A stretch of 64,000 nucleotides of DNA, taken from assembly GCF_014194975.1 (NCBI RefSeq), contig NZ_JACIAY010000011.1, positions 1 to 64,000 on the forward strand. Reading direction: 5' to 3'. Made by a program: the position numbers and the translations under genes. The notes beneath the pieces were generated by a model. That model saw only the letters and a program-made list of their open reading frames with translations, was not told where the DNA came from and searched no databases. The DNA is from Sphingomonas sp. BK580 (GTDB lineage: Bacteria > Pseudomonadota > Alphaproteobacteria > Sphingomonadales > Sphingomonadaceae). Within the stretch, counting starts at the first letter, position 1. Every line of letters starts with the position of its first letter. Shown in pieces: positions 51,119 through 59,429 of this stretch.

Positions 51119-51387
51119 GGCTCGCCGATCAGTAACGCGGAAGGGGCAAGGGGGGAGGCTCCGCCGAGCGGCGCCAGCGAGACAGCAGGGCTTGCCGTCG
51201 CAGGCAGCTCGGCACCGACGATCCCGATACCGAGCGCCGCGGCGGTTATCACACCGATCCCGAGCCCGGCTCCGCGCACGGCGGGGCGGCTGCCGATCCG
51301 TCTGAGGACTTGGTCCTCGATACCCTCCAAAGCGGCCGGGGCGGGTGCGCCCGCTAGTCGCGCCAATGCTCTGTCTAGATCGTCCAT
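51115..51387 (-). CDS. CnrY-like membrane anti-sigma factor
   Basis: The 90-residue protein has a cytoplasmic helical N-terminus (MDDLDRALARLAG, GIEDQVLRRIGS) that could clamp a sigma factor, and one membrane helix (AGLGIGVITAAALGIGIVGA, about 42-60). A short periplasmic tail follows. Size, topology and place as first gene of the Y-X-H set match CnrY. Sequence identity in this family is low, so the call rests mainly on context. Confidence 0.7.
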   Translation of the reverse strand: MDDLDRALARLAGAPAPAALEGIEDQVLRRIGSRPAVRGAGLGIGVITAAALGIGIVGAELPATASPAVSLAPLGGASPLAPSALLIGEP

Positions 51388-51416
51388 GCTTTCCACTCCG
51401 CCCCTCTATCATCGGA

Positions 51417-51442
51417 TACGCATCGCTGCCCATCATCCCTCA
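51417..51442 (-). promoter_or_regulatory. ECF-type motif, YXH module
   Basis: On the minus strand TGAGGGA (51442-51436) and GCGTA (51421-51417) are separated by 14 bases, 30 bases before the anti-sigma start. It predicts autoregulation. Its upstream element faces that of the copC promoter, forming the dyad CCCTCA-N8-TGAGGG. Confidence 0.78.
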
Positions 51443-51450
51443 ACCGCCGG

Positions 51451-51476
51451 TGAGGGGTCGGGCAGCGCGCCGCGTA
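51451..51476 (+). promoter_or_regulatory. ECF-type motif, copCD
   Basis: TGAGGGG (51451-51457) and GCGTA (51472-51476) are separated by 14 bases, 32 bases before copC. It is divergent from the YXH promoter, with the two upstream elements eight bases apart. Confidence 0.78.
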
Positions 51477-51507
51477 GAAGGGTGCACGAACCTCGTCGGA
51501 GTACCCC

Positions 51508-51879
51508 ATGCGTAGTCTCGCCCTTCCTGCCGCCCTCACTCTCCTGAGCCTCGCCAGTGCGGCGCAGGCTCACCCGAAGCTCGTTGTGGCCTCACCCGCG
51601 CCCAACGCGACCGTTGCCAAGCCCGCGCGTGTCGCTTTGCAGTTCAGCGAGAGGCTGATGCCGAAATTCTCCGGTGCGGACTTGATGATGACGGGCCATG
51701 GCGGCACCACGCACCCACCGATGAAGGTTGCAACCACCACCCAGGTTGCACCCGATGGCCGAACGCTGGTCGTGGTGCCCAAGTCGCCGCTCGGCGCGGG
51801 CCGCTACAGCGTCGCATGGCACGTCGTCTCGGCCGACACGCATCGGGTGTCGGGCAACTTCGCCTTCGCGGTGAAGTAA
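51508..51879 (+). CDS. copC: Copper-binding periplasmic protein CopC
   Basis: The 123-residue protein has a signal peptide (to AAQA); the mature protein begins HPKLV with the Cu(II)-ligand N-terminal histidine. FSERLMPKFSGADLMM and the closing DTHRVSGNFAFAVK are CopC signatures. It is a beta-barrel that hands copper to CopD. The next gene starts one base after its stop. Confidence 0.93.
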   Translation: MRSLALPAALTLLSLASAAQAHPKLVVASPAPNATVAKPARVALQFSERLMPKFSGADLMMTGHGGTTHPPMKVATTTQVAPDGRTLVVVPKSPLGAGRYSVAWHVVSADTHRVSGNFAFAVK

Positions 51880-51880
51880 G

Positions 51881-52810
51881 GTGGATGCCGACTGGCCGCT
51901 GATCGGGGTCCGCTTCGCGCTTTATGCGACGTTGAGCGGGCTGTTCGGCCTGTCGGCGTTCAGCCTCTACGGGCTCAAGGCCGGGAAGCGCGCAGACGCA
52001 CTCGCCTTGCGCCCCTGGCTGGTGGGGACCGGGCTGCTCGGCCTTCTGTTTTCAGGCATTGCGCTCGTCCTGCTCGCCGCGGCAATGGCTGGAGCGCCGC
52101 CGTGGCCGATCGATCGGGAAGCGATCGGAATGCTGATCACCGGCTCCGCGACGGGCACGGCGTGGGAAGCGCGCATGGTCGCGCTGATTGTGGCCGTGAT
52201 CGCCGCGCTGATCGCGGCAGGACGTACCGCGCCGCTCGGCATGGTGGCGCTCACGGCGGGCATTGCGCTCGCGACGCTCGCCTGGACAGGCCATGGCGCG
52301 ATGGATGAGGGCGCGACGGGCTGGGTCCATCTGCTGGCCGATATTCTGCATCTGTTGGCGGCCGGAGCCTGGGTCGGCGCACTGCTCGGGTTGACGCTGC
52401 TCGTGGTGCGACCGGCAGTTCGCGTCGACGTCGCGCATCTCAGACTGACCCACCGGGCGTTGCACGGCTTCGGTCTGGTCGGCACGCTCGTGGTCGGCAC
52501 GATCGTTGTGACGGGCCTGGTCAATGGCTGGCTGCTGGTCGGTGCCGGCAATTTACCGAGACTTCTGACCACCCTTTACGGCCAGCTCCTCCTCGCCAAG
52601 CTGGTACTGTTTGGCGCGATGCTCGGGCTGGCCTCCCTCAATCGTTTCCGGCTGACGCCGGCTTTCGAGCGCTCGATTGCCGCGGGCGATCATCGGGCCA
52701 CGCTTGGTGCTCTGCGGCGCAGCCTCGCGATCGAGGCGAGCTGTGCCATCACGATCCTGGCGCTGGTCGCCTGGCTGGGGATGCTCGAGCCCCCCGCAAC
52801 GGCGATGTGA
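51881..52810 (+). CDS. copD: Copper resistance membrane protein CopD
   Basis: The 309-residue protein has about eight membrane helices and the CopD family motifs HLLADILHLLAAGAWVGALLG, LTHRALHGFGLVG and LLLAKLVLFGAMLGLASLNR. The start is GTG 51881 with AAGTAAGG before it. It works with CopC to move copper across the inner membrane. It is followed by a GC-rich hairpin at 52815-52839, before the convergent Csp gene. Confidence 0.92.
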   Translation: MDADWPLIGVRFALYATLSGLFGLSAFSLYGLKAGKRADALALRPWLVGTGLLGLLFSGIALVLLAAAMAGAPPWPIDREAIGMLITGSATGTAWEARMVALIVAVIAALIAAGRTAPLGMVALTAGIALATLAWTGHGAMDEGATGWVHLLADILHLLAAGAWVGALLGLTLLVVRPAVRVDVAHLRLTHRALHGFGLVGTLVVGTIVVTGLVNGWLLVGAGNLPRLLTTLYGQLLLAKLVLFGAMLGLASLNRFRLTPAFERSIAAGDHRATLGALRRSLAIEASCAITILALVAWLGMLEPPATAM

Positions 52811-52846
52811 GGAGCGGGCGGCCGATCGCCACCCGCCCGTCAAAGA

Positions 52847-53182
52847 TCAGGCGGCCATCTTCTCGCATGCGTCGGCACAACGCTCGCACGCGGCGACGCA
52901 CTCTTCCATGCCGTCGAGCCCCCGGCAGCTCTCCGCGCAAGCCCGGCAGATCTGAGCGCAGATGCCGCATACGACCTTATGCTGGTCGGACCCGCGGGCC
53001 ATGAAGTCGAGTGAGGTGGCGCAAATCTGCGCGCAGTCGAGCATGATCTTGATGTGGTCGGGCGCGGCATGTGCGCCGCCCACCTGAAGGCAATGCTGCG
53101 TGGTCATCGAAAGGCAGGTGACGTGACAGTGGTGACAGGCGTCCATGCAAGCCTGCATCTCCGCGCTCATCTGATGGTGCAT
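52847..53182 (-). CDS. Four-helix-bundle copper-storage protein (Csp/DUF326-like)
   Basis: The 111-residue protein has cysteines every three or four residues along four helices: MQACMDACHHCHVTC, MLDCAQICATS, VCGICAQICRACAESC and ECVAACERCADACEK. That is the copper-loading pattern of Csp proteins, which line the bundle core with thiolates to bind many Cu(I) ions. No signal peptide, so it belongs to the cytosolic type. It has its own ECF-type promoter motif. Confidence 0.88.
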   Translation of the reverse strand: MHHQMSAEMQACMDACHHCHVTCLSMTTQHCLQVGGAHAAPDHIKIMLDCAQICATSLDFMARGSDQHKVVCGICAQICRACAESCRGLDGMEECVAACERCADACEKMAA

Positions 53183-53219
53183 CGGTCATTCTCCGCGTGA
53201 GCCCCCGCCCACTGAGGAG

Positions 53220-53245
53220 TACGCACGGCGCCGGCTCGTCCCTCA
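53220..53245 (-). promoter_or_regulatory. ECF-type motif, copper-storage protein gene
   Basis: On the minus strand TGAGGGA (53245-53239) and GCGTA (53224-53220) are separated by 14 bases, 38 bases before the Csp start. Confidence 0.78.
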
Positions 53246-53256
53246 GCCGGGTGCCT

Positions 53257-53493
53257 TCATTCGTCACCTTTAGCCTGATCCTTCATCGGCTTCGGCGCAG
53301 GCCCCCGCTTCACTGTTTCACGCCAGGGCCGCGTAGGAGACGGAAGGGCGACCCGCAGCGCAGCCGCCCTCCCCCGAACGCCATCCATCGTTCTACCCAT
53401 CTCCCTCGCGATCGTCGCCAATGGCTGTTTCGCGACGATCCGCTGGCGAAGCTCTGCGTCGGCTTCTTCCGTCCAGCGCCGCGGCTTTCTCAT
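53257..53493 (-). CDS. Small SANT/Myb-like or helix-turn-helix protein
   Basis: The 78-residue protein begins MRKPRRWTEEADAELRQRIV and continues with LATIAREMGRTMDGVRGRAA, a tryptophan-started three-helix DNA-binding unit of the SANT/Myb-like or GcrA/SpoVT-like type. A basic Pro/Lys tail follows. It starts 13 bases after czcD and is probably the last gene of the czc operon. Confidence 0.6.
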   Translation of the reverse strand: MRKPRRWTEEADAELRQRIVAKQPLATIAREMGRTMDGVRGRAAALRVALPSPTRPWRETVKRGPAPKPMKDQAKGDE

Positions 53494-53506
53494 GGCCACC
53501 GCGCGT

Positions 53507-54424
53507 TCACGGGTGCAGGTGCCCTGTGTCCGCGCACAGCTCGGCCGCTGCCTCGGTCTGGATCGTACAATGCTCGATCCCAAACCGGCTATCGAGCATG
53601 TCCGCGACCCTCTTCCTGACCGCATCGGCATCGGCACCCTCGGCAAGCGTGACGTGTGCGGTGCAGTTGATGTCGTCCGAGGCCATCGACCAGACATGGA
53701 GGTCGTGGACGCCAGCCACGCCGGACAGGCCGGCGATGCCGGCACGCAACTCGGGCAGCTTGATCCCTCCAGGAACGCCCTCGAGCAACACGTTGGTCGT
53801 GTCCCGGAGCAGCACCCATGTTCGGGGCAGCACCCATAAGCCGATCCCCACCGCGACGATCGGATCGACCCACGTCCAACCGGTGAACCGGATCGCGAGC
53901 GCACCCGCGATCACGCCTACCGACCCGATCATGTCGGCCCAGACCTCAAGGTAGGCGCCCTTGACGTTCATACTCGCATCCTTGCCCGACGTGAGCAGCT
54001 TCATGGATATGAGGTTCACCACCAGGCCGATCGCGGCGACGATCATCATCCCGGTCGACTGGACCGCCTCGGGCTGGCGGAAGCGCTGCACCGCCTCCAC
54101 CAGCACGTAGATCGCCACACCGAAGAGCAGCAGGGCGTTGAAAGCAGCGGCCAGGATCTCGAACCGCTTATAGCCGAACGTCCGCTTGTCGTCGGCCGGT
54201 TTCTGTCCGAACCGGATCGCGAGCAGCGCAATCACCAGTGCTGCCACGTCTGTCAGCATATGCGCTGCGTCAGATAGAAGCGCGAGGCTGTTGAAGACGA
54301 ACGCACCAACAACCTCGGCAACCAGATAGGCGGTCGTGAGCGCCAGCGCCCAGCTCAGCATCTGGGCATTCGCGCCAGCGGTGTGGTCGTGGGCATGCCC
54401 CCCATGGTCATGGCCTGCGCTCAT
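53507..54424 (-). CDS. czcD: Cation diffusion facilitator CzcD/DmeF type
   Basis: The 305-residue protein has a His-rich N-terminus (HDHGGHAHDHTAG), six membrane helices with the metal site residues LSDAAHMLTD and VWADMIGSVGV, and a C-terminal ferredoxin-like domain (VAGVHDLHVWSM). It exports Zn, Cd, Co or Ni into the periplasm. Its start overlaps the preceding gene (ATGA). Confidence 0.92.
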   Translation of the reverse strand: MSAGHDHGGHAHDHTAGANAQMLSWALALTTAYLVAEVVGAFVFNSLALLSDAAHMLTDVAALVIALLAIRFGQKPADDKRTFGYKRFEILAAAFNALLLFGVAIYVLVEAVQRFRQPEAVQSTGMMIVAAIGLVVNLISMKLLTSGKDASMNVKGAYLEVWADMIGSVGVIAGALAIRFTGWTWVDPIVAVGIGLWVLPRTWVLLRDTTNVLLEGVPGGIKLPELRAGIAGLSGVAGVHDLHVWSMASDDINCTAHVTLAEGADADAVRKRVADMLDSRFGIEHCTIQTEAAAELCADTGHLHP

Positions 54425-55029
54425 TGATTGGCTCCTTTCGTGCCCGCGTCCGAGCGAGCGTCTCGCAGGATTTCGAGGCCGCCTTTCACCGCGATAGCGG
54501 CAACAGCGATGCCGACGATAAGGTCAGGCCAGTTCTGGCCCGTCCAAACGACGATCACGCCGGCTAGAATGATGCCCCCATTGGACACGAAGTCGTTGAG
54601 GCTGAAGGTTGTCGCAGCGCGCATATTCACATCGGGCTCGCGCAATCGCTTCAACAGCCACAAGCAAAGCCCGTTAACGACCGCCGCGATGATCGCCATC
54701 CCGATCATAGTGGGGCCGATCGGCTCGCTTCCCGAGAAATAGCGCCGCCCGGCATCGAGCAGCACACCCGCGGCAAAGAGCAGCAGCAGGATGCCCGATG
54801 TCACCGCGGCCCCCCGCTTCCACGCCTGTGAGCGCGAGAGGGCAAGCAAGCTGATGATGTAGACGATGCCATCGGAGGCGTTGTCCAAGCCGTTTGCGAT
54901 CAGGGCGCTGGAATCCGCCATGACGCCGGACACCCCGAAGCCTGCCGCCAGGCCCAGATTGAGCAACAGGACTATCCAAAGCGTCCGGCGCTTCTCGGCC
55001 GTGTCGAGGTCGAAGCTCTCTTCGCTCAT
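54421..55029 (-). CDS. Short CDF-like cation transporter
   Basis: The 202-residue protein contains only the membrane part of a cation diffusion facilitator: LIANGLDNASDGIVYIISLLA and TTFSLNDFVSNGGIILAGVIV are modified forms of the two metal-binding helices. The C-terminal cytoplasmic domain is missing. It overlaps czcA upstream and czcD downstream (ATGA each), so its product is made together with them. Confidence 0.78.
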   Translation of the reverse strand: MSEESFDLDTAEKRRTLWIVLLLNLGLAAGFGVSGVMADSSALIANGLDNASDGIVYIISLLALSRSQAWKRGAAVTSGILLLLFAAGVLLDAGRRYFSGSEPIGPTMIGMAIIAAVVNGLCLWLLKRLREPDVNMRAATTFSLNDFVSNGGIILAGVIVVWTGQNWPDLIVGIAVAAIAVKGGLEILRDARSDAGTKGANQ

Positions 55030-58000
55030 GCCGGCACCTTCTCGTCAGGAGCGGCAGTTTGCCGATCGCTTTCCGGGACCGGCAGCTCTCGGCTGCCGAA
55101 ACGGGCATAGAGCGTCGGCAGCACGAACAATGTGAGCAGCGTCGCGGATATGAGGCCGCCAATAACCACGGTTGCGAGCGGTTTTTGCACCTCGGCGCCC
55201 GCTCCATGTCCCAGCGCCATCGGTACGAAACCGAGTGAAGCCACAAGCGCAGTCATCGCGACAGGCCTGAGCCGGGCCAGCGCGCCTCGATGCGCCGCAG
55301 CCGCGCGATCCATGCCATCGCGCATCAGGTCATGGATGGACGTCACCATGACCAACCCGTTGAGAACTGCGATGCCGGATAGCGCAATGAAGCCGACGGC
55401 CGCGGAAATGGAGAAGGGCATCCCGCGCAGCACAAGCGCGAGCACCCCTCCCACCAGCGCCAGAGGGACGCCGGTGAACACAATCAGCGCATCCCGAACG
55501 GAGCCGAGCGCCCCATAGAGCAGCAGCATGATGACCACGAAACAGATCGGCACCACGATAGCGAGCCGGTCCCGAGCGGACGCAAGGTTCTCGAACTGAC
55601 CGCCCCATTCGAGGTACGTTCCTGCCGGCAGCTTCACCTGAGTGTCGATCGCCGCCCGGGCATCGGCAACGACGCCCGCCACGTCACGATCACGGACGTT
55701 CGCCTGCACCACCACACGCCGCTTGCCATTCTCGCGGCTGATCTGGTTCGGTCCATCGACGACAGCGATATCGGCGACGGTCGACAGCGGTACGAAGCCA
55801 CCACCGGCAGTCGGTACCGGCACCTGAGCGACCGCCGTGAGGTCCGAGCGCGAGCTTTCGGCCATTCGGATCATGACGGGGAAGCGGCGATCCCCCTCAA
55901 AGATCATGCCAGCCTGCCGGCCACCGATGGCTGCGGCAACCGTGTCCTGCACGTCGCCGGCGGTTACGCCGACGCGCGACATGGCGGTGCGGTTCGGCCG
56001 GATGTCGAGCATCGGCAGGCCCTCGGTCTGTTCGACCCGCACGTCTGCGGCACCCCGGGTCCGGCGAAGGATACCGGCGATCCGGTCCGCGGTCGCATTC
56101 ATCTCGCCAAAATCGTCGCCGAACACCTTGATGGCGATGTCGCCGCGCACGCCCGCGATCAGCTCGTTGAACCGCATCTGGATCGGCTGGGTGATCTCGT
56201 AGGCGTTGCCGGGGAGGGTGGAGAGACGCTTCTCCAGACGCTCCACCAGCTCTTCCTTGGAGAGACCTGGATCGGGCCACTGCGCCTTCGGCTTCAGGAT
56301 AACGAAGGTGTCCGTGGCGTTCGCTGGCATCGGGTCCGATGCGATCTCGGAGGTGCCCGTGCGCGAGAAGGCGAAGCGGACCTCCGGCACCTTGGCCAAC
56401 GCCTTCTCGACCTGGAACTGCATCGCCTGGCTTTGGTCGACCGACGTGCCCGGGATCCGCACGGCCTGGACGAGGATATTGCCCTCGTCGAGCTGCGGCA
56501 GGAACTCCTGCCCCAAGGTGGTGAAGGCGACACCGGCGAGCGCCAAAGCGCCGACCGCAATGCCGATGGTGAGCGTCGGGCGACGCATCGCCCCATCGAG
56601 CCCCGGCTCGTAGCGCTGTCGAAGGAACGTCACGGCCCGGCTTTCCTTCTCCTCCACCCGCTTGCTGAGCCAAATGGCGATCGCCGCGGGCACAAAGGTC
56701 AGCGACAGGATGAAGGCGAACACGAGCGCGATGATGACGGTGAGCGCCATTGGCTCGAACATCTTGCCCTCGACACCGGTGAAGGTCAGCAAGGGCGCAT
56801 AGACCAGGATGATGATCGCCTGCCCGTAAACGGACGGACGGATCATCTCGCGGGCGGACGCGGCGACCAGCCCGAGCCGCTGTTCCATCGTCAGTTCGCC
56901 GTCCCGGCCATGCTGGGCTTCGGCAAGGCGCCGCAATGCGTTCTCGACGATGATGACGGCACCGTCCACGATCAGGCCGAAGTCGAGCGCGCCGAGGCTC
57001 ATCAGATTGGCCGAAACGCCCGCCTCCAACATGCCGATGCTGGTGAGCAGCATCGTGATCGGGATGACGAGAGCCGCGATCAGCGCCGCCCGGAAGTTGC
57101 CGAGCAAGGCGAACAGGACGACGATGACCAACAGCGCGCCTTCGGCGAGATTGCGGGCGACCGTCGATATGGTGGAGTTCACCAGCTCGGTGCGGTTCAT
57201 CACCGGTTTCACGACAACGTCGACCGGCAGCGAGCGGCCGATCTGGGTCAGCCGTTCGGCGACCCCGGTCGAGACGGTACGGCTGTTCTCGCCGATCCGC
57301 ATGACGGCGGTCCCGACGACCACCTCATGGCCGTTTTCGGACGCGGAGCCCATGCGCAGAGCCTGGCCGGTCCGAACTGTTGCGATCTGGTTGAGCAGGA
57401 TCGGCACACCCTCGCGGGTGGCGACGACGGTTCGGGCAAGCTCGTCGGCGTTGCGCACGCGCCCGTCGGAGCGGACAGAGAGCCCTTCGCCGTTACGGTT
57501 GACGACACCGGCGCCGGCGCTGGTGTTGTTGCGCTCCAGCGCCGTGGTGAGATCCTGCAGCGTCAGCCGCATTGCGGCCATGCGCTGCACGTCGGGGACG
57601 ACGAGATATTCCTTGGTGTACCCGCCAAGGGAGTCGACCCCCGCCAGTCCCTCCGTGCTCTTGAGCTGCGGCGTGACGATCCAGTCCTGGACAGTGCGCA
57701 GGTAGGTGGCCTTGTCGGCCTCGCTGACGAGGTGATCGCCTTCCGGCGTGATGTAGCTGCCGTCGCGTTGCAGACCGGGCTCACCGTTGCGGTGATGGAC
57801 CTGATCCAGTTCACGGTACTCGACCGTCCACATGAAGATGTCGCCGAGCCCGGTCGCGATCGGCCCCATTTCAGGGTTTACGCCCTCGGGAAGGTCTTCC
57901 TCCGCAGTCCGCAGCCGCTCCGCCACCTGCTGACGGGCGAAGTAGATATCGGTCTTCTCGGTGAAGACGGCCGTGACCTGGGCGAAGCCGTTGCGGCTGA

Positions 58001-58253
58001 GTGAACGGGTATATTCGAGGCCAGGGATGCCGGCGAGCGCGGTTTCGACCGTGAACGCGACCTGTTTCTCGATCTGGTCGGGGGAAAGGGCAGGGGCGAC
58101 GACGTTGATCTGCACCTGGTTATTGGTGATGTCGGGAACGGCGTCGATCGGGAGTTGGCGCAGCGCGCCTATCCCGAGCAGCGCAGCGGCGACGGTGAGA
58201 AGCAGGACTAGCCAACGCTTCTCGACGGAGAGGGTGACGATGCGACCGATCAT
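55026..58253 (-). CDS. czcA: Heavy-metal RND efflux pump CzcA
   Basis: The 1075-residue protein has 12 membrane helices and two large periplasmic loops. The fourth helix carries DFGLIVDGAVIIVEN, the proton-relay signature of Zn/Co/Cd-type pumps (CzcA/CnrA), not the CusA copper/silver type. The N-terminus MIGRIVTLSVEKRWLVLLL and LRQLPIDAVPDITNNQVQI are typical. It pumps divalent metal out across the envelope using proton force. It begins three bases after czcB. Confidence 0.95.
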   Translation of the reverse strand: MIGRIVTLSVEKRWLVLLLTVAAALLGIGALRQLPIDAVPDITNNQVQINVVAPALSPDQIEKQVAFTVETALAGIPGLEYTRSLSRNGFAQVTAVFTEKTDIYFARQQVAERLRTAEEDLPEGVNPEMGPIATGLGDIFMWTVEYRELDQVHHRNGEPGLQRDGSYITPEGDHLVSEADKATYLRTVQDWIVTPQLKSTEGLAGVDSLGGYTKEYLVVPDVQRMAAMRLTLQDLTTALERNNTSAGAGVVNRNGEGLSVRSDGRVRNADELARTVVATREGVPILLNQIATVRTGQALRMGSASENGHEVVVGTAVMRIGENSRTVSTGVAERLTQIGRSLPVDVVVKPVMNRTELVNSTISTVARNLAEGALLVIVVLFALLGNFRAALIAALVIPITMLLTSIGMLEAGVSANLMSLGALDFGLIVDGAVIIVENALRRLAEAQHGRDGELTMEQRLGLVAASAREMIRPSVYGQAIIILVYAPLLTFTGVEGKMFEPMALTVIIALVFAFILSLTFVPAAIAIWLSKRVEEKESRAVTFLRQRYEPGLDGAMRRPTLTIGIAVGALALAGVAFTTLGQEFLPQLDEGNILVQAVRIPGTSVDQSQAMQFQVEKALAKVPEVRFAFSRTGTSEIASDPMPANATDTFVILKPKAQWPDPGLSKEELVERLEKRLSTLPGNAYEITQPIQMRFNELIAGVRGDIAIKVFGDDFGEMNATADRIAGILRRTRGAADVRVEQTEGLPMLDIRPNRTAMSRVGVTAGDVQDTVAAAIGGRQAGMIFEGDRRFPVMIRMAESSRSDLTAVAQVPVPTAGGGFVPLSTVADIAVVDGPNQISRENGKRRVVVQANVRDRDVAGVVADARAAIDTQVKLPAGTYLEWGGQFENLASARDRLAIVVPICFVVIMLLLYGALGSVRDALIVFTGVPLALVGGVLALVLRGMPFSISAAVGFIALSGIAVLNGLVMVTSIHDLMRDGMDRAAAAHRGALARLRPVAMTALVASLGFVPMALGHGAGAEVQKPLATVVIGGLISATLLTLFVLPTLYARFGSRELPVPESDRQTAAPDEKVPA

Positions 58254-58256
58254 GGT

Positions 58257-59429
58257 TCAGTCCTCGTCCCCGCCTTCGCCCTTGCCGAGTTCGGCTTTGA
58301 GCGTGAAGCTGTTGGTGGAGGCGATCCGCTCCGAACCGGTCAGCCCGGACGTCACGACGACCTGGCCGCCGTTGGTGCGCCCCAATGTCACCGGCGTTGC
58401 CCGAAAGCCGGTCGGGGTCCGCACGAAGACGAACGACTTGTCCTCGATCATCTGGACCGCAGCCGACGGCACGGCGACGGTACGGTCGCCGGTTGCCGGA
58501 ACCAGGATGGAAACATTGACCGTCTCGCCAACGCGCCAGGTGCTGCCGCCATTGTCGAGGGTGACGATCACCGGCACCAAGCGCGTCGTCTCGTCCAGAA
58601 TGGGCGAGACGAACGTGACGCGCCCTTCCTGACGGCGCCCCGCCGCTGTTACCTCGACGCGGGCACCGGGCTTCACCCGGCCCGCATCGCTGGGCACCAG
58701 CGAGGTCGCAACCGTGACCTTGGAAAGGTTGGCGACCCGGAAAAGCTCGGCGTCGGCTGCAACGGTCTGCCCGAGCGTAGCCGAGCGCGCGATGACCTGA
58801 CCGGCGATTGGTGAGCGCACTGCGATGCGGTTGAGCGCACCGCCCCCGCTGCCGGTCGCGGACAATTGCTGCTGCGCCAGGCGAAGCGCGATGCTGGCTT
58901 CGGTCGCGGCGGTCCGCGCCGCGACAAGATCCTGTTCCGGCGAGACGCGCTCGGCGAACAGGCGCTGCTCACGACGAAGGTTCGTTTGCGCGAGGGCGGC
59001 ACGCGCGCGAGCGGCCTCCACCTCCGCCTTGAGCGAGGCTGCTTCGCGGCTCTCGATGATGGCGAGAGGATCGCCGCGATCGACGGGCTGGCCGAGATTG
59101 CGGGTCAGCGAGACGAGCCGCCCGCCGACCGACGCCGACACCACCTGCACGCCTTGCGGATCGCCTTCGATCGTTGCCGAAAGCTCGATCGCACCAGCCT
59201 CCCCGCCGACCGTTGGCCGCGTGACCTCGATCCCGGCGTCCGCGATCTGCTGCGCGGAGAGGATGACGGCATCCTTTGGACCTTCTTTGGCCTCGCTGGC
59301 CTCGGCACCTTCGGCCTTCTCGGCTCCGGCCTTCTCGCCGGCTTCACCGCCGCTGCCGGTCCCGCCGCATCCCGCAAGGATGAGGGCCAGCGTCACGGGC
59401 GCCAGCGCCCGCATGATGTTCTTCGTCAT
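58257..59429 (-). CDS. czcB: Membrane fusion protein CzcB
   Basis: The 390-residue protein has a lipoprotein-type signal with lipobox LILAGC. An Ala/Glu/Lys-rich linker, then a lipoyl/hairpin core (VDRGDPLAIIESREAASLKA, LRREQRLFAERVSPEQDLVAA) and a C-terminal beta-barrel follow. It links CzcA to CzcC. It overlaps czcC by four bases. Confidence 0.93.
   Translation of the reverse strand: MTKNIMRALAPVTLALILAGCGGTGSGGEAGEKAGAEKAEGAEASEAKEGPKDAVILSAQQIADAGIEVTRPTVGGEAGAIELSATIEGDPQGVQVVSASVGGRLVSLTRNLGQPVDRGDPLAIIESREAASLKAEVEAARARAALAQTNLRREQRLFAERVSPEQDLVAARTAATEASIALRLAQQQLSATGSGGGALNRIAVRSPIAGQVIARSATLGQTVAADAELFRVANLSKVTVATSLVPSDAGRVKPGARVEVTAAGRRQEGRVTFVSPILDETTRLVPVIVTLDNGGSTWRVGETVNVSILVPATGDRTVAVPSAAVQMIEDKSFVFVRTPTGFRATPVTLGRTNGGQVVVTSGLTGSERIASTNSFTLKAELGKGEGGDED

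Noticed and set aside
56433..58004. Plus-strand frame of 523 codons opposite czcA
   Set aside because: Antisense shadow of an unmistakable RND pump.
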